Positions 8,571-14,862 of a DNA stretch of 16,373 bases are shown in pieces. A model generated the notes under the pieces. The model was given only the letters and a program-made list of their open reading frames with translations, had not been told where the DNA came from and did not search any database. The stretch is taken from assembly GCA_903643055.1 (NCBI GenBank), contig CAHJWV010000199.1, positions 1-16,373 on the forward strand, written 5' to 3'. Positions within the stretch are counted from its first letter, which is position 1. Every line of letters begins with the position of its first letter. Origin of the DNA: Burkholderiales bacterium. Its GTDB lineage: Bacteria > Pseudomonadota > Gammaproteobacteria > Burkholderiales > Burkholderiaceae. The translations under genes were made by a program, and so were the position numbers.

Positions 8571-9773
8571 ATGAATACCGCCGCCCACGCGTTGCCCGAC
8601 GATCTCTCAGTCCAGGCCTCGACCTTGGACAACCCTGTGTCGACCGCGCTTGCTCGACCTGCATCGCCATCGTCGTCAACGTCATTAACGTCAAGCTCGT
8701 CATCAACGTCAAACTCGTCGTCATTGCCCGCGCGCACCGATGCACCTGCACCGACAGCCGGCAAACAAGGGCCTGCCTGGGCACCGGCGGCCATCGTGCT
8801 GGCGATCGCCTATGGCCTCGTGCCACTGGTCGGCACGCCTTATCTCTTCGACGCGATTCTGATCCCCTTTCTGGCCTTGTCGCTGGCGGCCGTCGGCTTG
8901 AACCTGCTGACCGGCTTTGCAGGGCAGCTGTCTCTCGGCACCGCCGCCTTCATGGCCGTGGGTGCCTTTGCGGCCTACAACTTCAACCTGCGCATCGACG
9001 GCCTGCCGCTGCTGGTGACGATGCTGCTCGCCGGCCTCACGGCCACCGCGGTCGGCCTGGTGTTCGGCCTGCCGAGCCTGCGGCTGCGCGGCTTCTATCT
9101 CGCGGTGTCGACACTCGCAGCGCAGTTCTTCGTGCAATGGGCGCTGACCAAGTTCAGCTGGTTCAGCAATGACAACGCCTCGGGCGTGATCGATGCACCG
9201 ACGATCCGTGTCGCCGGCATCGCGTTCGACACCCCGGTCGGCCGCTACCTGTTTGCACTCAGCATCGTGGCCGTGCTGACGCTGCTGGCGTGGCGGCTGG
9301 TGCTGACGCAGACCGGCCACAACTTCATCGCCGTCAGAGACAACGAGCTGGCCGCGCGGGTGATCGGCGTGCCGGTGCTGCGCACCAAGCTGCTGGCATT
9401 CGCGATCTCGTCGTTCATCGTCGGTGTGGCCGGCGTGCTGTGGGGCTTTGTCTACCTGCGCACGGTCGAGCCGGCCGGCTTCAATCTCGACCGCTCGTTC
9501 CAGATCCTGTTCATCGTGATCATCGGCGGCCTGGCCACGCTGCGTGGCGCCTTCTTCGGCGCAGCGCTGATCGTCGTCTTTCCGCTGCTGCTGTCACGCG
9601 CCGGGGCTTATTTGTTCGGTGCCTGGTTCGACTCCGGCGTGCTCGACATGAGCCAGCGCATCGTGCTGGGTGCGCTGATCATTTTCTTTCTGATTGCCGA
9701 GCCGCAAGGCCTGGTGGCCTTGTGGGACCGCGCGCGAAGGCGGCTGCGGCGCTCGCCGACTCCGGCGCGCTGA
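8571..9773 (+). CDS. LivM-type ABC transporter permease with Ser-rich N-terminal tail
   Basis: A 400-residue HAAT-family permease. From about residue 70 it is a standard LivM with many membrane segments, FAGQLSLGTAAFMAVGAF, the cytoplasmic loop VRDNELAARVIGV (ATPase contact) and the terminal LFLIAEPQGL-like block (FFLIAEPQGLVALW). The first 70 residues are unusual: a hydrophilic Ala/Pro/Ser/Thr tail, with residues 34-52 almost all Ser or Thr, encoded by a 9-bp tandem repeat (8671-8724). Most LivM proteins lack such a tail. The ATG lies four bases after the LivH stop. It has three internal Met and no Cys, low for a membrane protein of this size. Confidence 0.9.
   Translation: MNTAAHALPDDLSVQASTLDNPVSTALARPASPSSSTSLTSSSSSTSNSSSLPARTDAPAPTAGKQGPAWAPAAIVLAIAYGLVPLVGTPYLFDAILIPFLALSLAAVGLNLLTGFAGQLSLGTAAFMAVGAFAAYNFNLRIDGLPLLVTMLLAGLTATAVGLVFGLPSLRLRGFYLAVSTLAAQFFVQWALTKFSWFSNDNASGVIDAPTIRVAGIAFDTPVGRYLFALSIVAVLTLLAWRLVLTQTGHNFIAVRDNELAARVIGVPVLRTKLLAFAISSFIVGVAGVLWGFVYLRTVEPAGFNLDRSFQILFIVIIGGLATLRGAFFGAALIVVFPLLLSRAGAYLFGAWFDSGVLDMSQRIVLGALIIFFLIAEPQGLVALWDRARRRLRRSPTPAR
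8671..8724 (+). repeat. Six 9-bp tandem units inside the LivM gene
   Basis: Six consecutive 9-base units each begin CGTC (8671, 8680, 8689, 8698, 8707, 8716), for example CGTCGTCAA, CGTCATTAA and CGTCATCAA. Because the period is divisible by three, the frame stays open and encodes the Ser/Thr run at residues 34-52. Copy number could vary without a frameshift. Confidence 0.8.
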
Positions 9774-9780
9774 GGCCGTT

Positions 9781-9870
9781 TCCCTTCACTTGTTCGCTCC
9801 GTCTCGTTCGCCTCGCCTCGTCCGTCCGTCTCTCTTTCGCTCGCTCTTTCGCTCGACCGCTCTCTGCCTT
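9781..9870 (+). other. Pyrimidine-rich, G-poor leader before the binding-protein gene
   Basis: By my count these 90 bases hold 40 C, 33 T, 15 G and only 2 A. The segment includes a perfect tandem duplication of CTCTTTCGCTCG (9832-9843 and 9844-9855). C-rich, G-poor RNA of this length is the kind that Rho loads on (rut sites). It could instead be an mRNA processing point that raises binding-protein output relative to the permeases. Both roles are inference. Confidence 0.45.
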
Positions 9871-9903
9871 AGCTCATTCATACCACCCCTGAAGGACATC
9901 ACC

Positions 9904-11232
9904 ATGTCATTGACCAAGTCCCTGCGCAACGCCGCTATCGCGCTGGCGCTGGCCGCCACCGGCCTGCAAGCCGCCCACGCCGATGAGCAATTCTTTCCGC
10001 TGCAAAGCTACCGCGTCGGCCCGTACGCCGCTGGCGGCACCGGCTTCTTCGGTGGCTTCATCGACTACCTGAACCTGATCAACACCCGTGACGGCGGCGT
10101 CAACGGCGTCAAGCTGACCTGGGAAGAGGGCGAGACCCAGTACGAAGTGGAGCGCGGCGTCGAAGTCTATGAACGCCTGAAGCAAAAGCCCGGCATTGCC
10201 GCCTGGAACCCGCTGTCGGTGGGCATCGCCTACGCACTGATCGACCGCGTGACGGCCGACAAGGTGCCACTGATCACGATCAACCACGGCCGCACCGACA
10301 CCACCGATGGCCGGGTCTTCAAATACATCTTCCCGCTGCTGCTGAACCCGTACAGCGAAACCTCGGGCATCGTCAACTACCTGGGCACCAAGGAAGGCGG
10401 CATCGACAAGCTCAAGGGCAAGAAGGTCGTCGTGCTCTATCACGGCTCGCCTTACGGCAAGGAAACCATTCCGATCTATGAGCTGCTGGCCAAGAAATAC
10501 GGCTTCACCGTGCAGCAGATCGAAGTGCCACACCCTGGCAACGAGCAGCAGTCGCAATGGCTTGCGATCCGCCGTGCAAAGCCCGACTACGTGGTGCTGC
10601 GCGGCTGGGGCGTGATGAATCCGGTGGCTTTGAAGACGGCGCAAAAAACCGGCTTCCCCGTCGATCACATCATCGGTAACGTGTGGTCGAACTCCGAAGA
10701 AGACGTGATCCCCGCTGGCGATGCCGCCACAGGTTATGTCGCGATCGGCACCGTCGCCGCGGGTTCGCAATACCCGGTTCTGCAAGAGATCAACAAGGTC
10801 GTCTACGGCGCGGGCAAAGGCAACCTCGAAGACAAGAAGCGCATCGGCAGCGTCTATCACAACCTGGGCATCGTCAACGGCATCCTGAACGTCGAAGCGC
10901 TGCGCATCGCGCAAGCCAAGTTTGGCAAGCGCACCTTGACCGGCGATGAAATCCGCTGGGGCTTCGAGAACCTGAAGATCGATGAGGCCCGCACCGCTGC
11001 GTTGGGCGCGAAAGGCTTGTTCCACTCGATCAACGTCAGCTGGGACAACCATGAAGGCGACGGCCGCGTGGCCTTCCAGCAGTGGGACGGCAAGAAGTGG
11101 AACGTGGTCTCCGACTGGATTGCGCCCGACTGGAAGCTGCTGCGCCCGATCATCGAAAAATCGTCGCTGGCCTACGCCAAGGAAAAGAACATTCCGGTGC
11201 GCACCGGCCCGAGCGATCCGGTTGCGCCTTGA
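9904..11232 (+). CDS. Periplasmic substrate-binding protein of the HAAT-type transporter
   Basis: A 442-residue LivK-like protein. Residues 1-26 form a Sec signal peptide (basic start, hydrophobic core, AHA then DEQ at the predicted cleavage site). The mature part begins with FPLQSYRVGPYAAGGTGFFGG and has the two-lobe periplasmic-binding layout, which would capture the ligand and deliver it to the LivHM-type permease. AAGGA lies 7 bases before the ATG; an overlapping frame reaching back to 9694 is rejected. The mature protein has no Cys and a single Met (in GWGVMNP). From memory, relatives often carry Cys at two positions near residue 80-90, where this one reads EEGETQY and GVEVYER. Placement between sulfone enzymes suggests an organosulfur ligand. 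Confidence 0.9.
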   Translation: MSLTKSLRNAAIALALAATGLQAAHADEQFFPLQSYRVGPYAAGGTGFFGGFIDYLNLINTRDGGVNGVKLTWEEGETQYEVERGVEVYERLKQKPGIAAWNPLSVGIAYALIDRVTADKVPLITINHGRTDTTDGRVFKYIFPLLLNPYSETSGIVNYLGTKEGGIDKLKGKKVVVLYHGSPYGKETIPIYELLAKKYGFTVQQIEVPHPGNEQQSQWLAIRRAKPDYVVLRGWGVMNPVALKTAQKTGFPVDHIIGNVWSNSEEDVIPAGDAATGYVAIGTVAAGSQYPVLQEINKVVYGAGKGNLEDKKRIGSVYHNLGIVNGILNVEALRIAQAKFGKRTLTGDEIRWGFENLKIDEARTAALGAKGLFHSINVSWDNHEGDGRVAFQQWDGKKWNVVSDWIAPDWKLLRPIIEKSSLAYAKEKNIPVRTGPSDPVAP

Positions 11233-11271
11233 GCGCGACCGATCTGTCGTGCCTGCGCCTTGAGCGCGACC
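11223..11271 (+). repeat. 18-bp direct repeat spanning the binding-protein stop codon
   Basis: TGCGCCTTGAGCGCGACC occurs at 11223-11240 and again at 11254-11271, 31 bp apart. The first copy contains the TGA at 11230-11232; the second lies in the gap before the SfnB-family gene. It looks like a small local duplication. The second copy creates a spurious TTG start at 11260 that extends the downstream frame. Confidence 0.8.
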
Positions 11272-11310
11272 CGTTTGCTGCCGTCTTGCCCTGACACAGA
11301 AAGGTTTGCC

Positions 11311-12603
11311 ATGTCTGCCGTTCTCGATCCATCCACCCACTCGCCGCACGCCACGCCTGCCGCTGCCAACGCGGAGTCGGCCACGCCGCCGGCCTCAGTG
11401 CCTGCACTCCCCCGCCCGAACCACCCGGCCCATGTGATCCGCGACGACGCCGAAGCAATCGCCGTGGCCCACGCCTTGGCCGCCCGGCTGGTCGTTGGCG
11501 CCTCCGAGCGCGACCGCGAGCGGCGCTGGCCGATCGACGAGATCGACGCCTATTCGCAAAGCGGCCTGTGGGCCATCAACGTGCCGAAAGCCTTCGGCGG
11601 CGCGGAGGTGTCGTACGCCACCTTGGCCGAGGTGATCGCCATCATTGCGGCGGCCGACCCGTCGCTGGCGCAGATCACGCAAAACCACCTCGGCTTTGTT
11701 GCCGCGGTGCGCACGGTGTCCGAGCCCGAGCAGCAAGCCCGCTTCTTTGCCGAGTTTCTTTCCGGCGTGCGCTGGGGCAATGCCTTTTCGGAATCGGGCT
11801 CGAAGCGCGCGAGCGAGTTCGAGACCCGCTTCGTCGACGATGGCGACCACGTGATCGTCAGCGGCAAGAAGTTTTATTCGACTGGCGCACTGCTCGCGCA
11901 CCAGGTACCGATCGTCGCGAACGACGAGGAAGGCAAGACCTGGTATGTGGTCGCCGACCGCAATGCGCCAGGCCTGACGGTCATCGACGACTGGTCGGCC
12001 TTCGGCCAGCGCACGACGCTCAGCGGCACGGTCATCATCGATCGCGTCCGGGTGCCGAAGTCGCAGCTGATCCCGGCTTACAAGGGCTACAACACGCCCT
12101 CGGCCGACGGCGCGATCTTCCAGATCATCCAGGCCGCGATCGATGTCGGCATCGCACGCAACGCGATCACCGAGACGCAAGACTTCGTGCGTACCAAGAC
12201 CCGCCCGTGGGTTGACAGCCAGCGCGACCATGCCTGGGAAGACCCCTACACCATTCAGGCGATCGGCGACCTGCAGATCCGCCTGCATGCCAGCGAAGCG
12301 CTGCTGGAGCGGGCCGGCAAGGCGATCGACCGCGCGGTGGCCACGCCCAGCGCCGAGTGGGTCGCAGCCTCGCAAGTGGCGGTGGCCGAGGTCAAGGTGC
12401 TGTCGACCGAGATCGCGATCCTGGCTACCAACAAGCTGTTCGAGCTGGCCGGCACGCGCTCGACGCTGGGCCAGTACAACCTCGACCGCCACTGGCGCAA
12501 CGCCCGCACCCACACTTTGCATGACCCGGTGCGCTGGAAGTACGCGATCGTCGGCAACTACTACCTGAACGATGTGAAGCCACCGTTCCACGCCTGGAGC
12601 TAA
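11311..12603 (+). CDS. sfnB: SfnB-family sulfur-acquisition oxidoreductase
   Basis: A 430-residue acyl-CoA-dehydrogenase-fold protein of the SfnB type. The entry segment AHVIRDDAEAIAVAHALA, the middle-domain motif VSGKKFYSTGALLAHQ and the C-terminal DRHWRNARTHTLHDP (392-406) are characteristic. SfnB-family proteins are linked to dimethyl-sulfone and other organosulfur use; they probably act as FMNH2-dependent monooxygenases, possibly on sulfinates, and the exact reaction is not settled. The start is ATG 11311 with AAAGG 6 bases upstream; a longer frame from TTG 11260 lies in duplicated intergenic sequence. The protein has no Cys and no internal Met, in sharp contrast to the homologous SfnC-like protein at 2959. 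It sits between the binding-protein and LivF-type genes, so transport and catalysis are co-expressed. Confidence 0.88.
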   Translation: MSAVLDPSTHSPHATPAAANAESATPPASVPALPRPNHPAHVIRDDAEAIAVAHALAARLVVGASERDRERRWPIDEIDAYSQSGLWAINVPKAFGGAEVSYATLAEVIAIIAAADPSLAQITQNHLGFVAAVRTVSEPEQQARFFAEFLSGVRWGNAFSESGSKRASEFETRFVDDGDHVIVSGKKFYSTGALLAHQVPIVANDEEGKTWYVVADRNAPGLTVIDDWSAFGQRTTLSGTVIIDRVRVPKSQLIPAYKGYNTPSADGAIFQIIQAAIDVGIARNAITETQDFVRTKTRPWVDSQRDHAWEDPYTIQAIGDLQIRLHASEALLERAGKAIDRAVATPSAEWVAASQVAVAEVKVLSTEIAILATNKLFELAGTRSTLGQYNLDRHWRNARTHTLHDPVRWKYAIVGNYYLNDVKPPFHAWS

Positions 12604-12613
12604 GGCGCAGCGC

Positions 12614-13393
12614 ATGTCGACCCCACTCCGTCCGGTGCCTTCCACCTTGCCGCTGCTGCACATCGAATCGATCGAAGCGGTCTACCAGCATTCGATCGTG
12701 GCACTGCACGGCGTGAGCCTGCAGGTGCAGCCCGGCGAGATCCACGCCTTGCTCGGCGCCAATGGCGCCGGCAAGTCGACCACCCTGAAGGCGGTGTCTA
12801 ACCTGCTGCCAGCGCAGCGCGGGCGGGTGAGCGCTGGCCGCATCACCTTCGATGGCCATGAGGTCGCGCGCAGCAGCCCGGCCGAGCTGGTGCGCTGGGG
12901 GCTGGTGCAGGTGCTGGAAGGCCGGCATTGCTTTCCCAGCTTGAGCATCGAAGAAAACCTGATCACCGGCGGCCTCGGCAGAAGCTCGCGCCGCGCCGAG
13001 CTGGCGCATGACCTGGAAAAGGTCTACACCGTTTTCCCGCGCTTGAAGGACAAGCGCAAGCTCAGTGCGGGGCTGACCTCGGGTGGCGAGCAGCAGATGA
13101 CGGCCATCGGCCGCGCACTGATGTCGCGCCCGCGCCTGCTGGTGCTGGACGAACCGTCGATGGGCCTGGCCCCAATGATCGTGCAAGACATCTTTGCGCA
13201 GCTGCAGCGCCTGAACCAGACGGAAGGGCTGACGATTTTGGTGGCTGAACAGAACTCGACCGTCGCGCTGAAATATGCCCATCGCGCCACCGTGCTCGAA
13301 GCGGGCCGCGCGGTGCTGGAAGGCAGCGCCGATGAACTGCGCCGCCGTGAAGACATCCAGTCGTTTTACTTCGGGCAAAGCGTGGCGGCCTGA
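12614..13393 (+). CDS. LivF-type ABC transporter ATPase (HAAT family)
   Basis: A 259-residue ATPase with Walker A GANGAGKST (48-56), signature LTSGGEQQM (154-162), Walker B LLVLDEP (175-181) and AEQN (211-214), where LivF proteins carry Gln instead of the usual switch His. It would form the heterodimeric ATPase with the LivG-type protein at 6739. AAGG lies 8 bases before the ATG, and the gene begins 10 bases after the SfnB-family stop. It is the last gene of the operon; no strong U-tract terminator follows it. An N-terminal extension of about 13 residues is unremarkable. The ligand is presumably the one bound by the 9904 protein. Confidence 0.9.
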   Translation: MSTPLRPVPSTLPLLHIESIEAVYQHSIVALHGVSLQVQPGEIHALLGANGAGKSTTLKAVSNLLPAQRGRVSAGRITFDGHEVARSSPAELVRWGLVQVLEGRHCFPSLSIEENLITGGLGRSSRRAELAHDLEKVYTVFPRLKDKRKLSAGLTSGGEQQMTAIGRALMSRPRLLVLDEPSMGLAPMIVQDIFAQLQRLNQTEGLTILVAEQNSTVALKYAHRATVLEAGRAVLEGSADELRRREDIQSFYFGQSVAA

Positions 13394-13510
13394 GGCGATC
13401 GACCGACGCCACCGGTGCCTGGCGGTCATGCGGGCAGGGCCTGAGCCCGGTTCGGTGATCTGAGATCGCAGGCCATTCGCCGCTCGATGCACCCGGCACC
13501 CCGACGGGCA

Positions 13511-13573
13511 GCCTGCCTTGGCCCCAGAGCGGCACCGATCATCGCTACGGTGCAGCCTTGCCCAACGGCAGGC
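13511..13573 (+). other. Nested hairpin in the gap after the operon
   Basis: GCCTGCC-TTGG (13511-13521) pairs with CCAA-c-GGCAGGC (13562-13573), 11 bp with one bulge. The loop contains a second perfect stem, GCACCG (13532-13537) with CGGTGC (13548-13553). No U-tract follows. It may be a transcript 3'-end structure, a small structured RNA or an intergenic repeat unit. The rest of the 13394-13625 gap shows nothing clear. Confidence 0.35.
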
Positions 13574-13625
13574 AGCCCCCCGGTCCGCATAATCCCCGCC
13601 ACAACAACAGGCGGGGAGGCCGCGA

Positions 13626-14144
13626 ATGAAATTCATATTTGGCTTGATCGGCGCGATCGTGGGTGCGCTGATGGGCGAAGTGGTCGGGGCCATCGTCGGC
13701 GTGATCGCTGGCGTGACATTGGCCAGCCTGCTGCAGCGGGCCGACAAGCAGAACGCATCGGCCTCGGCCACTCAAACAACGGCACCCGCTGAGCCGAGCG
13801 TGCTGCCGCTGGAGGTGCGCGTCGCCCGGCTGGAGCAAGAGGTCGCAGGGCTGCGCGCTGAAGTGAAACGGCTGTCGCAGGCGGCGCCCACCGTATCGCC
13901 GGCAGCCGCGGGTTCGGCCTGGGCCGAGCGCGATGACACAGTCGCTGCGGCTGCGACGCCACAGCCTGCCGTTGAGCTGCCGCCCCTTGAATCGCCCGAC
14001 ACCGGCAGCGCCTCACAGGCCGCGGCTCAGGCGGCCGCTGCCGAGCTTACGCTTTCGGCACCTGAAATTGTCGCAGCAGAGCTAACACGACCGAAGAGCG
14101 GCTTACCGCGGCCGCGGTTGATTGCACATCGAGCATTACGGTGA
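13626..14144 (+). pseudogene. Truncated DUF2339-like membrane protein (N-terminal remnant)
   Basis: The frame encodes 172 residues with GGGGAGG 6 bases before the ATG. Residues 1-36 are a Gly-rich hydrophobic membrane segment (MKFIFGLIGAIVGALMGEVV...), residues 61-84 form a short coiled coil (VARLEQEVAGLRAEVKRL), and an Ala/Pro-rich linker follows. This layout is how large multi-spanning DUF2339 proteins, usually several hundred residues long, begin. Here the frame stops just as base composition changes and the membrane domain is absent. I therefore read it as the 5' remnant of a gene cut by the insertion to its right. Alternatively it is a small intact membrane-anchored coiled-coil protein. 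The DUF2339 link rests on memory of the family pattern. Confidence 0.55.
14105..14118. repeat. 14-bp perfect palindrome ACCGCGGCCGCGGT
   Basis: Self-complementary over all 14 bases, in the last codons of the truncated frame, about 80 bp before the sequence turns AT-rich. It may mark an old junction or be chance in GC-rich DNA. Confidence 0.35.
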
Positions 14145-14167
14145 TCGCTCCGTGGAGAGGGAATCCG

Positions 14168-14311
14168 ATGAAGGCCACGGACGTATCGATTACCTTAATT
14201 AACTGCGCACGCATTGGTAAAGAAAACTCAAGTCTATCCCTAATAAGACTGATAACGAGCGCTCACATCCATGGCAAAATGATCACTCTTCAAATTCAAA
14301 TAGGGATATAA
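14168..14311 (+). CDS. Possible 47-aa ORF at the head of the AT-rich segment
   Basis: ATG 14168-14170 follows GGAGAGGG with a 6-base gap, one of the better ribosome sites in the window. The frame stays open for 47 codons to TAA 14309-14311. That stop abuts an ATG at 14312, the same TAA|ATG arrangement seen at 14860-14865. The product is mostly Ile/Leu/Ser-rich and matches nothing I recognise. It spans the composition change, so the reading frame could be fortuitous. Confidence 0.3.
   Translation: MKATDVSITLINCARIGKENSSLSLIRLITSAHIHGKMITLQIQIGI
14195..14209 (+). repeat. Left flanking motif TTAATTAA-C-TGCGCA
   Basis: TTAATTAA (14195-14202) and TGCGCA (14204-14209) lie at the left edge of the AT-rich segment. 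The same two motifs occur in reverse order at 15953-15968, so together they form an imperfect inverted repeat around about 1.77 kb. Terminal repeats of a passenger element are one reading. Confidence 0.4.
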
Positions 14312-14380
14312 ATGAGAATATTACACATGAGAAAATGGAAAAAACTTCTGTTGCAGCATTATTGGCCATCGCAGGAATAG
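14312..14380 (+). CDS. Possible 22-aa leader ORF overlapping the next gene
   Basis: ATG 14312-14314 follows AGGG with a 6-base gap and opens a 22-codon frame (MRILHMRKWKKLLLQ...) ending at TAG 14378-14380. It overlaps the start of the 14335 gene in another frame. It may be a coupling leader. Its basic first 11 residues would also make a natural signal-peptide start for the downstream protein if the frames were joined at the six-A run (14339-14344). Confidence 0.3.
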   Translation: MRILHMRKWKKLLLQHYWPSQE

Positions 14381-14862
14381 CCTATGCCGTCACATATGGC
14401 CCATTTTCCATTACAGCCATGGGAAAAGAATATATAAATACAAGTTTCGACATAGATGCGTCTGCAGAATTTGAGGGGGCAAACAGGCTAACAAACACCT
14501 ATCTTGCGCCGATTTTGAATACCCCAGGAAAAATTAAAGAAGCCGTTAGGGAAGGTACTATCCGAATAGTTTATACGGACGGCCAAATCGCCGAATTCAA
14601 GATCAAAAGATGGCCCAGTTCGAACCCTATCGAATTCGAATCCAAGTTAGCATCCGCAAATCAACAAGTTAAACACTCTTATGGTCATTATGGAGAAGGT
14701 GGCTGCGAAGGGGGTCCAGGCCAGCCCATAACTATACCGACAGGCTATTGGGGCAGCAGATCTTCGACAACAGAATTTGGCGACGTTAGCATAACCGGCT
14801 TTTATGTGAGCACTGGTTCATTTTCATTTTATCCTCCAACTCATAACGCTTTCTGCCCATAA
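14335..14862 (+). CDS. Hypothetical exported protein, AT-rich segment
   Basis: A 175-residue protein of unknown function. Residues 4-20 are hydrophobic (SVAALLAIAGIAYAVTY), a signal peptide or single anchor, so the rest should be periplasmic or outside. Visible features are a Gly-rich stretch with Cys124 (GHYGEGGCEGGPG) and a second Cys at 174, the penultimate residue, which could form a disulfide. Codon use is AT-rich, unlike everything to the left, indicating recent transfer. The ribosome site before ATG 14335 is poor, while an upstream ATG at 14312 in another frame has a better one. The stop directly abuts the start of the next gene. I recognise no family. Confidence 0.65.
   Translation: MEKTSVAALLAIAGIAYAVTYGPFSITAMGKEYINTSFDIDASAEFEGANRLTNTYLAPILNTPGKIKEAVREGTIRIVYTDGQIAEFKIKRWPSSNPIEFESKLASANQQVKHSYGHYGEGGCEGGPGQPITIPTGYWGSRSSTTEFGDVSITGFYVSTGSFSFYPPTHNAFCP

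Noticed and set aside
7436..8794. 452-codon open frame on the minus strand rich in Asp, Gln and Arg
   Set aside because: Antisense to the two permease genes; low-complexity composition and no ribosome site. Its Asp run is the reverse complement of the 9-bp Ser repeat.
9694..9903. 70-codon N-terminal extension of the binding protein
   Set aside because: It overlaps the LivM gene and the pyrimidine-rich gap, and would bury the signal peptide that begins at 9904.
11260..11310. Upstream TTG start for the SfnB-family gene
   Set aside because: It falls in a duplicated intergenic stretch without a ribosome site, while ATG 11311 has AAAGG at normal spacing.
9907..11349. 480-codon open frame on the minus strand
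   Set aside because: It lies opposite the binding-protein gene, which has a signal peptide, ribosome site and family match. Long antisense frames are expected from the G/C third-position bias.
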